From contig JBAJFG010000172.1 in NCBI GenBank assembly GCA_037903475.1, forward strand, positions 3,836,001 through 3,900,000: a stretch of DNA of 64,000 nucleotides, given 5' to 3'. Shown piece after piece: positions 11,130 to 22,715 of this stretch. Below the pieces are notes generated by a model. It worked only from the letters and a program-made list of their open reading frames with translations, had not been told where the DNA came from and did no database searches. The position numbers were made by a program, and so were the translations under genes. Each line of letters opens with the position of its first letter. Positions within the stretch are counted from its first letter, which is position 1. This DNA comes from Ancylostoma caninum (Eukaryota; Nematoda; Chromadorea; Rhabditida; Ancylostomatidae).

Positions 11130-12411
11130 TTAGGTTGGTGCAAAAATAATGCGCGTTTTCATGCCTTTGATTCTGAACCTCATAACTCCTTTCAAAATCG
11201 ATCTTTTTCAAAAGGCTCAGAACTATTGTAATCCACAAATCTTTAGCAATAAGATAGACATTCCCCGACTACCGTGCAATTCTGAAGGGACCTTCTAGAA
11301 TCGACGAACTTCCGGAGGGCAGTTCTGGTATCACTTTAGTCTTCGAGAAAATTCTTCCAGAAGAAGCCGTCTAGGTTCTCAGGGAGGTGGTAGTCGGTGA
11401 GCGAGTAGCTTGCTGATTATGATATAGGAGTCCGAGCTTCCTAGCTCAGTTGCTCGAACCTGTGAAGAATCTGTTGTGCAGGGTGTGCCTGGACGGTATC
11501 GTGTAGGAGTGAAGAATCCATTTTATTGAGCAACGCTGGGGTCACGCCGTTAAGTTTCTAATTTATTTCATTTACGTCTTGAAACCACTTACCAGATTAG
11601 GAAGAATGAATGAACTGCACCGTGCAATTTTCGCAGCAGCTCGCCACAAAATAGCCGTGACCTTATTTTGGTGTTTCTTCGTTTTCTGGGAGTGTTTCGG
11701 TGCAGCTTCCTGGTCCAACTGTTGAGCAAGGCACCTTATTTTGTCGAGAAGGGTCTATACTTCGTATTTAATTACTAACAATAAGCGACTGACTGTTTGG
11801 TCGCAATTCTTTCACTACAAAGGCGCGAAGCAGACCTCTCAACGAGGATCAATCTGGTACTCGTTTAGTATGCGCGACATCAACACGTCGAGCTTTTTCA
11901 TCTTCCCATTTTTGCCGAAGGGAGGGATGGTCTGACAGCAATTACCGGCAATGTTCTGCGAAACCAAATAAGTTGTTTTAAATGGGTGCTGTTTGATAAT
12001 TTTCATCAGTTGGGGGTCGCAAATCCCAGGAAGACCTATGCGACATCCCTTACTTTCGAAGCAAGGCACACCAAGCCGAAAAATCCGGAAGCAGCTTGGC
12101 GGGATGCATTCGCTCACATTCCCTTCGCCAAAACTATGGTGGAATTCCGAGCGATTCCTGCCGCGATGCCGCTGACTATCAGCTCGCTAAAGTGAGTTTG
12201 GCAAAAAACTCGTTTTGGCGCATTTCGTTCCACAACTAAAAATTCACCAAAAACATAAACTTCGCTCGAAATGCATGAGATATTTGAAGAGGCCATGAAA
12301 TTTGCTACAAAACCATGTGCAACTCCTCATACCGATGATAAGAAACACCGGAAGTTTGCTGCACCGAAGATGAAGCAGCGAAAAACGCGCATTATTTTTG
12401 CACCAACCTAA
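11130..12411 (-). mobile_element. Mariner-type (Tc1/mariner) transposon, full length, decayed
   Basis: Terminal inverted repeats of about 30 bp, perfect at both ends, start TTAGGTTGGTGCAAAAATAA. A TA target duplication flanks the element (11128-11129 and 12412-12413). The length of 1282 bp is that of an intact mariner. The minus strand carries recognisable transposase pieces from N- to C-terminus, including FGEGNVSE, KMKKLDVLMSRILNEYQ and APKHSQKTKKHQNKV. Confidence 0.93.
11150..12330 (-). pseudogene. Mariner transposase pseudogene
   Basis: Homology to mariner transposases is visible in several frames: the N-terminal FGEGNVSE region, the linker motif (IGK.KKLD-type) and the APKH..K..HQ.KV segment that precedes the catalytic DDD core. 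Multiple stop codons (for example just after QIDPR) and frame changes make it non-functional. The perfect TIRs could still be mobilised in trans. Confidence 0.85.
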
Positions 12412-12940
12412 TATTAATACGCCCGTCAACGCAGGCCAAAATGCTGTTATGTGATTCGAGGCGGGCTATCGGGTTACCACATCTATTAATTCTGGAAATA
12501 GAGTTGATTTTCCACGTTACCTTGCAATCATTTTTATTTTATATTCTCGAGTTGAACTTGTGCTCTTGCGTCTGCAATGACGGAGCATTGCAAGAATAGA
12601 CCTAGGAATTCGTGTTTTTTTTCAAGTTTCGTCTCCGATGATATCCTTCGGTATTCACTTTATGAGAATATCGTTTAGATTTACAGTGATACCAGCGAAC
12701 TTGAACGCCGATTATGGAGGTGCCAGCTTTGATAGCAAGTGATGAAGAGGTCGTTCAAGGAGCTGTGCGCAGAGTTCTCATTGCACTTGTAGGATAGAAA
12801 GAATCTTTAGTTTTGGAGACCTCGCGCTAAACTCAAACATTCCCCAGCTTGACGGGTTTTTTGGTGCAGAGAAAAAATAGCGCATGAGCTTCAGAAATAC
12901 ATAGTAATACAACTCGATTTGCTCATAATATGGAGGATAC

Positions 12941-13214
12941 CAGTGACGGACGCAAGGGGGGGGGGCAGGGGAGGCCCCGAGAATGGGTCAGCAAATTTTT
13001 GAAACTACTTTACAATGCATATAAAAATGTTGTATTAGTTTTTTTCATTAGTTTATTATTATCATTATTATTATTTTTATTTTTTTATTAATTATTCATT
13101 ATTGTAATTAAGGTTTTTATTAATTTTATTTTCTCTCTGGGTCCCCAAACTGGCGGAGACCCACTTTTTTCCCACGCCCCACCCTCTCCCGCCCACTTTC
13201 TGCGTCCGCCACTG
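12941..13214. mobile_element. hAT-type MITE with perfect 8-bp target duplication
   Basis: The 274-bp element begins CAGTGACGGACGCA and ends TGCGTCCGCCACTG, an inverted repeat with one mismatch. It is flanked by the identical octamer GAGGATAC (12933-12940 and 13215-13222). The interior is AT-rich after a G9 tract. The 8-bp duplication and CAGTG ends are hAT superfamily hallmarks. No coding capacity. Confidence 0.88.
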
Positions 13215-13425
13215 GAGGATACATATGTTTTCGGATTCATCGATAACTGGGAACATGTAGGACAATTTTCTACGGAGCACAGCATTTGAAGGCCGTACAT
13301 TTTGTGTTCAAATTTATCGCTCTCTTTATTTGTTAAACAAAAGATATGTGAAGCAGTCTTTCATTGATGATGCTGAAGAAGTTCATTCGATGGGTCGACA
13401 ATATTCTATTTTTAACAGCTATATT

Positions 13426-14252
13426 TCAGCGAAGACAGGCACTCCTGCATTCTTCCTCAGTTTTGAAATTGTTGTCATTTCCACCACATCCACCATATTC
13501 CATTTTCACACATTTTTGTCCTCTGCTTCGGAATGCGTAGCTGAAATTAGTTAGCCATTGATGAGAACCATGTAGAAAGAGCTCACCACATGAGAGGCCT
13601 TAGCTAACTGTTTTAAGGTAAAGCGTAGACCTAGCAACAAGGTGCTACCTTTTCTAAAGATTTTTCTAGAGGCCTGTTATGAAATTTAGGCAATGGCGAG
13701 CTTTAAAAATTTAATACTTGTTCAGAATGAGAGTCAAGCGCTTCTCTGACTATATATAATTGGTCCTTCATTGTTTCAAACTTGAGATGTATCAGATAAG
13801 AACAATAGGTTTTCATAGAAATGCATACTTATTGATTCATGATGTCAACCTCAATCTATTTCTCGACTAGATCCAACCATTTTTTATGTACAATTGATCA
13901 TCTCAAAATTTCAGTCAGTTCGAAATTTAGTTGGTCTAAAAAACTGATTCGGTTCCCCGCAACAATTTAGCTAATACATATACAGTTTATCGCTATCATC
14001 AAGTGCACCCGTCAAACTTTTAAATAGACTGATGATAATCTCCGATTCTAACAAGAGAATAACTGTACCGTGTTTGAGTTTCTATCGTTCCTGGACAAAG
14101 CACTCCAGTTTCGATCGGCTGAGAGCACTTGGACATCTGAGGAACTGCCATTACTAGAAAGAATCACTACTTTCTGTTCAAATGCGAGAAAAAAAACGAC
14201 AAGCGTTCCCACCACCGATGAGTAGGAGGAAGAACAATGCGAGAAATTCCAT
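13426..14252 (-). CDS. Secreted single-domain Kunitz-type protein (cluster member 1)
   Basis: Three exons: 14252-14216 (signal peptide [12 protein letters not shown]), 14153-14069 and 13540-13426. Intron phases are 1 and 2; the product is 78 aa. The mature protein is one Kunitz/BPTI domain with the six canonical cysteines at residues 22, 32, 51, 59, 72 and 76. The C-terminal signature [20 protein letters not shown] matches the family's aromatic-Gly-Gly-Cys core. The residue after the second Cys (P1 in BPTI numbering) is Pro, so classical trypsin inhibition is unlikely. The upstream block (TTTTATAG and a GGGATAA region near 14340-14400) resembles those of the genes at 17640 and 28252, pointing to gene duplication. 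Function (protease inhibition or channel binding) is inferred from the family. Confidence 0.88.
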
Positions 14253-14744
14253 GACGTGGAGTGTGGAATGGAATGTTTATTCTCGCGATTGTCTGCACTT
14301 TTATAGCGATTGATTTGTATACGAAGTTCCTCGTCTATCGTGGAGCTTGCTTTTTTCTCATCTGTCATCCTTCCTATTAAACGGTTTTGTAAGGGATAAT
14401 AAGTGGAAGTGGGTCCGTATTCCAGTTTCATTTTGACCTTAATCCATGATCTATCTCCATTTCCTGGTCAGAAGGGTGAACATGGATATGCCGAGGTCAG
14501 CAGGTGTGATAGTGTGGAGGACATAGAGGTTTGGTTTAGAAAGCGTGATTCACGAAAAAAAATTACAGGTTCACGCGCAACTACACCAAAAAAACGATGT
14601 CGGCCTTCCATAGAATAGTTCTGGAAAGACAGGCATATAAACACAAAAACAAAGAAAGAGGAAAGGAAATGCTCCAAAGTGCTGGAAGGGAACTTCTTCA
14701 AATCAGAAAATTATTGCGCTGTTCTGGAGAAGAAGAATACACCT

Positions 14745-16530
14745 ATGTTTGGGGTTCACTACTTGGAATGTCCCCCGTTGTGCGCTGGACCGCGTGCTCT
14801 CATAGCTCAGTGGGTTAAGCGAATGATCGACGTCGTGGCGGTCAGGGGATCGAATCCTGTTCTGTGCCATCGTTTTGCAAATACATATAGTATGCTTACC
14901 ACGGTTGCTGCAGTTATCTAACAAACACCAGTATAAAAAGTAGCCCGGATGGCTCAGTGGTTTGAGCGGCAGATTGCAATCTGTCCCTATCGCTGGTTCC
15001 ACTCCGTTGGAGATCCAGAGTTAAGTATCGCAGTGTTTGGGGTTCACTGCTTGGAACGTCCCCCGTGATCTCCTTCGGGTAGTCCAGGAAGGCATCCGGC
15101 AACGTTTTGCATAAATTTCTAAGATAAATCACGGTAAGCGTAAGTGTGAGTAAGAGTGGGCACACATTTGTGCGATGCATCGCGTGCTCGCATAGCTCAG
15201 TGGGTTAAGCGAATGATCGACGTTGTGGCGGTCAGGGGATCGAATCCTGTCCTGTGCCATCATTTTGCAAATACATATAGTATGCTTCCCATGGTTGCTG
15301 CAGTTATCTAACAAACACCAGTATAAAAAGTAGCCCGGATGGCTCAGTGGTTTGAGCGGCAGATTGCAATCTGTCCCTATCGCTGATTCCACTCCGTTGG
15401 AGATCCAGAGTTAAGTATCGCAGTGTTTGGGGTTCACTGCTTGGAACGTCCCCCGTGATCTCCTTCGGGTAGTCCAGGAAGGCATCCGGCAACGTTTTGC
15501 ATAAATTTCTAAGATAAATCACGGTAAGCGTAAGTGTGAGTAAGAGTGGGCACACATTCGATGCATTGCGTGTTCGCATAGCTCAGTGGGTCAAGCGAGT
15601 GGCCGACGACGTTGTGGCGGTCAGGGGATCGAATCCTGTCCTGTGCCATCGTTTTGCAAATACATATAGTATGCTTCCCACGGTGCTGCAGTTATCTAAC
15701 AAACACCAGTATAAAAAGTAGCCCGGATGGCTCAGTGGTTTGAGCGGCAGATTGCAATCTGTCCCTATCGCTGGTTCCACTCCGTTGGAGATCCAGAGTT
15801 AAGTATCGCAGTGTTTGGGGTTCACTGCTTGGAACGTCCCCCGTGATCTCCTTCGGGTAGTCCAGGAAGGCATCCGGCAACGTTTTGCATAAATTTCTAA
15901 GATAAATCACGGTAAGCGTAAGTGTGAGTAAGAGTGGGCACACATTTGTGCGATGCATTGCGTGCTCGCATAGCTCAGTGGGTCAAGCGAATGACCGATG
16001 TTGTGGCGGTCAGGGGATCGAATCCTGTCCTGTGCCATCGTTTTGCAAATACATATAGTATGCTTCCCACGGTTGTTGCAGTTATCTAACAAACACCAGT
16101 ATAAAAAGTAGCCCGGATGGCTCAGTGGTTTGAGCGGCAGATTGCAATGTGTCCCTATCGCTGGTTCCACTCCGTTGGAGATCCAGAGTTAAGTATCGCA
16201 GTGTTTGGGGTTCACTGCTTGGAACGTCCCCCGTGATCTCCTTCGGGTAGTCCAGGAAGGCATCCGGCAACGTTTTGCATAAATTTCTAATATAAATCAC
16301 GGTAAGCGTAAGTGTGAGTTAGAGTGGGCGCACATTTGTGCGATGCATCGCGTGCTCGCATAGCTCAGTGGGTTAAGCGAATGACCGACGTTGTGGCGGT
16401 CAGGGGATCGAATCCTGTCCTGTGCCATCGTTTTGCAAATACATATAGTATGCTTCCCACGGTTGCTGCAGTTATCTAACAAACACCAATATAAAAAGTA
16501 GCCCGGATGACTCAGTGGTTTGAGTGGCAT
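14745..16530 (+). repeat. Tandem array of five ~390-bp units, each with a His-like and a Cys-like tRNA sequence
   Basis: The His-like tRNA starts at 14801, 15191, 15577, 15969 and 16359 (spacing 390, 386, 392, 390). Each has an A-box TAGCTCAGTGGG, anticodon loop TTGTGGC (TCGTGGC in the first) and B-box GGATCGAATCC. The Cys-like tRNA starts at 14941, 15331, 15719, 16109 and 16499. It reads GCCCGGATGGCTCAGTGGTT, with stem-loop CAGATTGCAATCTG presenting GCA, and has a weak B-box GGTTCCACTCC. The last Cys-like copy is cut off at ~16528. Acceptor stems are poor, so these are tRNA-like sequences rather than certain genes. The recurring minus-strand 88-aa ORFs are repeat translations. Confidence 0.85.
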
Positions 16531-17639
16531 GGAGGGCCAACATTGCTGCATGGGGAAGAACTGCTGCCTTCCGATTGCTCGCAGCACAGCTCGTGTTTCG
16601 GAGTGGGCTAGCTGCTGCCCGATTAACTTTGGCGTCGCTCACTGCTCGATTAACTGTAGTGTGGTTCAATTTGCCTTCTGCCCCGCATGTCCTGCGTGGA
16701 GACCCTCCTCCTTCAGACGTGTATACAAGCCGGTGGTTGAGCTTCAGAGCTAAGTTGTGTCTCCGCTTTGGCTATGAGAAAGTGAACCGTGCGAGACTCC
16801 TCAGGCCGGTCAGTGTCCGGATAAAACCGTGGCCTGGTGCAATAACTGGTCAGACGAGATGCCTGCTGTACGCACGCGTGCGGGTGGAGCGCGGATTTAG
16901 AATTTCCCGCTGGACACTAAGCGTCACCGCGGAACATGGATTCACTTTCGGTAACATATCTGGGTAAGCTTGGGTGAACATGCGCTTACCCAAGTCTTTA
17001 GTAGGAACACTGCTCTGTGCCCAGTTTAAGCACCCATCTATGGGCGGCATGCAAACCAGTTTATCGCTTCCGAATCACAGATTTTGAGGGAACGATCACA
17101 GCTCGTGGGGCAACAAAACAGGCTTTGACCTCGCGCTGAAAATGTTGTTGAATCGTTTTCCGTTTGTGTTTGTCGTCAAGGCATCTATGAACAACGAAGT
17201 ATACAGCTTACAGAGTGGACATGCATGATAGTAGTGTAGTGCATACATAATTTCTTTAGAAAAACCAGGATTTGTGGTCGAGTAATAAAAATTGACTTTA
17301 AAATGGGATCAACCTTTTTCCCGCACTATCAACAGTATTGTATTGTTACATGGATCTGAATATTTGGAACCGAAAAATTGTGAATAGAGGGAGAAAACGC
17401 GATTAATAATAATCTGACGTATGTTGATTAATGTATAATACTTCCGTGTCCTTATATTTTGTAACTCAAATTCCTGCGCGTTGAATTTTTTTTTGTGTGT
17501 AGAAAAAAATTAGTTGCGGCCTTTGCTTGAAGAAAAAAGATGTTGTGAGAAGTTTATCCAATAACCAGGAAGTATTTGTACCTTTGTGAAGTGTATTCAT
17601 CGCTTAGTAACGTGTACGTGAAGTATTTCCGGTTTATTA

Positions 17640-18055
17640 TCAGTGGAGTTGACAGGCGTTCCTGCACTCCTTTTCACTGTTGAATCTGTTCTTATTTCCA
17701 TCACATCCTCTATAGAACATTCTCGTACAGATATCTCTTGGTTGGTAGTACGTCCATCTATAAAAAAACAAATGTGTCAGCATCATTTCCGTTCCAGCCT
17801 TTATGAGAAAATGTTCACTACAGGAATTGAGAATTAGCTGTTCTAGTCTCATGACGTCTGTTCCAATGGAATGACGACCGTACTTTATTCCATCCTGCCT
17901 CTTCTTACATGGTCTTCCCTCATCGACCATCTGCCGGCACCTCGATTGCATTGCTCCAGTAACTGAAATAATACACTTCATTCTGCTAAAAATTAATGAA
18001 AATAAGTGTTCTAGCCTGTGATGAGGCAGAGGAAGAACAGTGCGAGAAGCCTCAT
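17640..18055 (-). CDS. Secreted single-domain Kunitz inhibitor (cluster member 2)
   Basis: Exons are 18055-18016 (MRLLALFFLCLIT), 17962-17884 and 17757-17640, with phases 1 and 2, giving 78 aa. Cysteines at 22, 32, 50, 58, 71 and 75 give a complete Kunitz pattern. The residue after the second Cys is Lys33, the trypsin-type P1 residue, followed by a basic stretch KKRQDG. The C-terminal core is CTRMFYRGCDGNKNRF. Intron 1 begins with GC rather than GT (ACAG|gctagaac). The paralogue at 28252 has gttagaac at the same place, so the GC donor arose by one substitution. A polyadenylation-like AATAAA (17638-17633) directly follows the stop. A longer open frame reading through intron 2 also exists but skips the conserved splice sites. 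Confidence 0.9.
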
Positions 18056-19474
18056 TATGGTGGAGCGGAATGGTTATTTCCGCTGTTCTCGGCTTTTTTA
18101 TGGCATCCGGACTTTTGTATGGCATTAGTCGGCTTCTGTGGAAATTCCTCTATTGTTGCGAGATTACGAATTTCACGTTGGGGATAAATTAATGATGAAA
18201 CCTCCATTTAAATTGTGTTGTAAGGGATAATTCGGGATTGCTGATCCGCGTTTTTGTTCCATTTTGACGTTAATCCATGTTCTAACTCCATTTCTCGATG
18301 AAGAAGTGGAATCGACAGCCAGGTCCAACAGTCGTTCCAGTGGAGTCCTGGTGGGCGGGTATTAGATGAGCGACGCTCATATGAGATGAGAGTATGAGAT
18401 AGGCAGAAGAAGTTATGATTCACACTTCTCTACAGCACTATAATTCAGGATGCATCGTGCTAGACTATAACAGAACGAATAATCACCAGGTCTCTGATTC
18501 ACCACACGCTATGCATAAGCGAAAAGGATTTGTTTCTCAATATTCTGAAACTATGTCCCCATGTGACACCTATTGTATGCGATTTTCTAAGTAGTTGTTC
18601 CAAATCCAATTTATCTTCACCCCAAGCCCACTTATGAAGAGAATCATGGTCCATCAATTTCCTTGTCAATTCTAGTAGGCTTCAAATCGCGTGTCAAAAT
18701 TCACATATGAAGTATAGATGGTATATTTTCAGCGAGTAACCTGACGCTGCTTTTGAGCACTTTTGCACTGTAATTCTTAGGTAAAACATCCATACAGTCA
18801 AGAAGACGACGTTAAGCCACCTCGCCAAGCAATCTAGCAGTGCTGTCTTCTCATGAGAGCTGTTACACATAAATTGTTACTTACTCCGTAGGCTCAAAAT
18901 CGGGAGTTTGTCGTTACGAGGCAAACGTTGCTTAATTTCTGCCTGTTTATTACCTATTTGTAGAGCCCGCATTCCATTCTGGAATTTCACACTTTCCGAA
19001 AAAAACTTTGAAAAAAAAGGCAATTTATTTGTACGAAATATTCTGTTTTTCATGATTTTCGCGAGGAATCAAGTGCAAGCCATAAGAACCAATGAAAGTC
19101 TTAGGAGTTTCTACACATGCGGAGGAAATGTTAGTTAAACACGACTTGCATTCGCTATTTCGTATAGTAAAATAGCATATTTTTCGAGTCTCTCAACATG
19201 AAATAAATCCCTACGCAATGAATTCAGTAGATCTCATGTTTCACTCTATCATCAGGCTATTCCCATCGCTATCCCTTATAGTTCAGACGGTATCAAAAAT
19301 ACTTTTGGGTGGACGCAAACCTTCATCCAGTCCACATAATCGAGGATTTCGCTTGGATTCGGGGGGATTGCCCAACGTTAGAGAAAAAGAGATCCACAGA
19401 TTAAGGCCGCTCATCGTCATTACAAAAATTGCTCCCGCGGACTGTTTGGGCCATTCGGCAAGACTAACAGTTCC

Positions 19475-20194
19475 ATGAATTTACTGACATTACTTGCCCT
19501 CTATTGCCTGGCTACAGGTGAGAATGTCTTGTTTTTCGTAACTGTTTACGTAGGGCTCTTTTTTGCCTCAGGTATGGCAGCATCACGAGATCCCAGGTGC
19601 AAATATCCAATAGACAGAGGTTACGATTGTGGAAAGCCACGTGAAAAGTGGTATGTTTGTCATTCGTCATCCCCGTCAAAGAACGACTAGCTTAATTATT
19701 TTGTGGCGATCATTGTCAATATCTTTGGTTGTCATCAAAAGCCTGGCGAAGATACGTAGCAGGATGATAGGGCACCGTTCATGACTCATTGAATATATCT
19801 TTTAACAAACATTGCTGGGTTCATCAGCTTCTGTGCAAAAAGAAAGTAATATTTTGCAATTTTCTATTTTCCTTATTTGACAACTGTTCTATACATACTA
19901 GTGAAGCAGTGAAACATCTACAGTCCTATAGGAAAATCCGATTTCTGCAATGCTTGCCATCTCTTCACCTTATTACCTCCAGCCCATGCATCTCCATTGC
20001 CTCGTTGAGCATCATCGCCTTTAATTCCCCCTTTTTTGTTTTTGAATATATATTTTGCACGATCATACAAGAACTGATCTTTTTTAAGCTATGGATATAA
20101 CGGATTGTGGTGTACGAAGTTCACATACAAGGGATGTGGTGGAAATGAAAACAGATTTCATACAAAAGAGAACTGCAAAAGAGTATGTTACTGA
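19475..20194 (+). CDS. Secreted Kunitz-type protein with an additional cysteine (cluster member 3)
   Basis: Exons are 19475-19517 (MNLLTLLALYCLAT), 19572-19650 and 20089-20194, with phases 1 and 2, giving 75 aa. Kunitz cysteines lie at 24, 34, 49, 57, 70 and 74. A seventh cysteine (residue 41) is created across the second splice junction (TG|C), where relatives have Arg or Lys. P1 is Gly35, so trypsin-type inhibition is not predicted; an odd free thiol could allow dimerisation. The C-terminal core is CTKFTYKGCGGNENRF. AATAAA follows at 20222-20227. The acceptor of exon 3 is ttttttaag rather than ttttcag. If a different acceptor is used, the extra Cys would disappear. Confidence 0.85.
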
Positions 20195-20728
20195 GATCTG
20201 TCATTCATTGCTTTGAGGACAAATAAACTTTACGACAACGACTCACAAAAACTAGCATTTCGCAAGTCTTTAGTGAAGCCCGACAAGGGTTGAGCCACTG
20301 ATATTGTGCCTTCGATGAAGCATTTGTTCAATGCTTATGAGGATAAGAAACTTTTAGGTAAACAAACTTATAGAATTATAGGTATTACCACCACAGCCTA
20401 AGGTTTAGAGTTTACTACAGTTTTATTCGTTGCAAGACACTTAGATTCTGACTGTTGACTTTTACAAGAGTAGTGTAGAAGGCAGTACACTTACCAACAA
20501 GGTCTTCAGGACAGTCCTAGTTGAATATTCTGCCTTTGTATTGTTTTGAAAAGGCCAGAAGTTTCTTCCCCGAAACAGCACAATCTTTTATAAATAGTAA
20601 AGATGTATAGCTGTAAAGCACATATGTACACATATGTATATTTGTCTCTGCACTAATGATGCGTTAGTTAATAGCTTTCAATTTTCTCATGTACTAGGTG
20701 CAATAATGTGCTCGCATAAGTTTGCTAA

Positions 20729-21070
20729 CAAGGGAAGTGCAACAGGCCAGACTCGCAAATCGGAATGAAACCTATCTGGCTTGAATCTTTGTTGGAGAGG
20801 GTGTTACAGTATATATTTCATTATTGCCCTCGATTCCAAAAAACAAAAATCCCACCACAGTACCATATGCGCTGCAGCACTCGTCCGTCAGCGACGATGT
20901 GGCCGAGTGGGGAGGATGCTGCACTGTCAGCTCGAGAGTTTGAACCCCGTCATGCGCACCTACCTGTTTTGCTCTCTCATTTTTTTATTCCCCCTGTGTT
21001 GTTGAAATCAAATTTAAAAGGTTAGAAGATAATACTTATCCTTACTGACGCACTAGGCACGGAATAACTA
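20729..21070 (+). repeat. tRNA-derived SINE (copy 1)
   Basis: Contains a tRNA-like head GATGTGGCCGAGTGG (Leu/Ser-type A-box) with a degenerate B-box GAGTTTGAACCCC. A conserved body precedes it, including GAAACCTATCTGGCTTGAAT and AAAAATCCCACCACAGTA. It is repeated in inverse orientation at 21235-21580 and more distantly at 27190-27440. ORFs across it mirror each other between copies and are not genes. Confidence 0.75.
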
Positions 21071-21234
21071 CGTTATACGCTTTTGCTTTGAACACTTCAT
21101 TGTCTGTGTGCACCGTTGCTGCCAGTAAATGCTTTCTCATTGACCATCCTTTTTTTGTTTTGAATGAAAATTTTACAATTTTCTAGCGACTCGAGGGAAA
21201 GCTGTACGATCACTAAACTACGTTCATAGCATAG

Positions 21235-21580
21235 TAGTTATTCTATAGCTAGTACGTCAGTAAAGACAAGTGTTGTCTTCTAGCCCTCCAAAATTGATTT
21301 CAATAACATAGGAGGAATAAAAAACAAAAATGCAAAACGAGTGTCAATGACGGGATCCAAACCCTCGACCTCCTGCCTATCAGTCCGCATCCTCTCCACT
21401 CGGCCACCTCGTCGCTGACGGACTAGTGCTGCAACGCATATAGTACTGTGGTGGGATTTTTGTTTTTTGAAGCCGAGGGCAGTAACAAAATATATACTGC
21501 AACACCCTCTCCAACAAAGATTCAAGCCAGATAGGTTTCATCCCGATTTTCGAATATGGCCTCTTGCACTTCCCTTGTAA
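21235..21580 (-). repeat. tRNA-derived SINE (copy 2, inverted relative to copy 1)
   Basis: The minus strand repeats copy 1 along its length, including the tRNA-like segment GACGAGGTGGCCGAGTGG, B-box-like GGGTTTGGATCCC, the same body and the same 3' end (TTACTGACG). The two copies form an inverted pair separated by roughly 165 bp. Confidence 0.75.
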
Positions 21581-22142
21581 GAACACAGCAAGATAGGATT
21601 CATCTATTGAAAATAAAAACCTTCAGAATTTTTTTACGACGAATCAACAAGAATGCACTCGTTGCACACGATATTTATACAAGACCCATCCTGGAAATTA
21701 AATTGCAAGAAGAAAGATTTGTACAGATTAGTTTTAGTTGTGCCGCGTGCTGTATACAATTTGTGGTATGGTTCGTAACCAATTTGATGATTCCACTTAG
21801 ATGGAAAGGCTCATAAATTACTGATCTTCTACTTCATTATTCCAAATAGATCTTTATTCTCTAGAAAGTGGTCCCATTCTTCTCAAACACCCTAAAATCT
21901 ACAAAGTATCTTTTTTTGGTTGGAAACGCCGGCAAGAGACTTAGGCTGAATTAAGAAGGAGGAGGGGGGGGGGGTCCGGCACAGTCCTCTATAAGTGTGC
22001 GAAGCTACAGTTCCTAACAGTTGCGATGATGCCAACTATAACAGGATGCAATGAGTGGGTAGTTCTAAATAGTTTTATGTTGATGGTACCACTGCATTAG
22101 TATGTAGTAAAATGATGGGGGTCGAAATGATGGTGGGTATCA

Positions 22143-22240
22143 GCGCGGATGGCCGAGTGGATAAAGCAGTGGACTCCCAATCATTCGACTTCAATGCAGA
22201 AGGCGAGGTAGGTGGGTTCGAATCCCGCTAAAGGCACAAA
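22143..22240 (+). repeat. tRNA-derived SINE head, Ser/Leu type
   Basis: GCGGATGGCCGAGTGGATAA is a good A-box region, and GGGTTCGAATCCC is a perfect B-box and T-arm with type II spacing. The 3' sequence (CTAAAGGCAC) does not pair with the 5' end, so it is a SINE or tRNA pseudogene rather than a working tRNA. It is related to the copy at 8610-8695. Confidence 0.5.
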
Positions 22241-22499
22241 GGTTAGGAAGAATCGAAAACTATGAAAAACCTCAGGATTCTCTTGCATTTTTGTTTTCAC
22301 GCATTGTTTAGTGATGGGGGTCGATCAGAGGCCAAGGGAGAGTGAGAACGATTCTTATGACCATAACCGCTTTTGTCCCCTGGTTTCCGAATTTCCAAAA
22401 TGTAGCACCGGAGGCGATAGGTGAACAGAAGCGTCTGCAATATCTCCTTAACGCCGTTTCAACAAAATCAAGCCCTTTTATCGACGTCTGCTCTCACAA

Positions 22500-22715
22500 C
22501 ACTACGAGCAGTGCTTGCCCGCTGCCATATCGCTAGGACCGACGTGCAACCGCTGCCAGACCGCCAGGAGCGGTGCGCATCCGCTGCCGCACCGCCAAGG
22601 GCGGTAACTTTACCGCCCCTACACCGCGAGCAGCGTGGCACCATACCGCATTTGCCGAATGGTGTGACGGTCCCTGGCGGTCTAGTGCAACGCAAGGGGC
22701 GGTGGTATGTCTGAG
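22500..22715. repeat. GC-rich segment with imperfect internal inverted repeats
   Basis: Rich in CCGCTGCC, ACCGCC and GGCGGT motifs. GGGCGGTAACTTTACCGCCC at about 22597-22616 is a near-perfect short palindrome, and related motifs recur on both strands. Overlapping ORFs on both strands are compositional. Probably another non-autonomous element. Confidence 0.45.

Noticed and set aside
14703..16587. Recurrent 65-99 aa minus-strand ORFs (MHRTNVCPLLLT..., MEPAIGTDCNLPLKP...)
   Set aside because: They are translations of the tRNA-like tandem unit, repeated with the ~390-bp period.
16524..16967. 147-aa plus-strand ORF (MAWRANIAAWGRTAAF...)
   Set aside because: GC-rich and low in codon-like structure, begins inside a truncated repeat; no domain recognised.
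22143..22240. Functional tRNA-Ser/Leu
   Set aside because: A and B boxes are good but the acceptor stem does not pair and the anticodon loop is irregular, so it is called a SINE.
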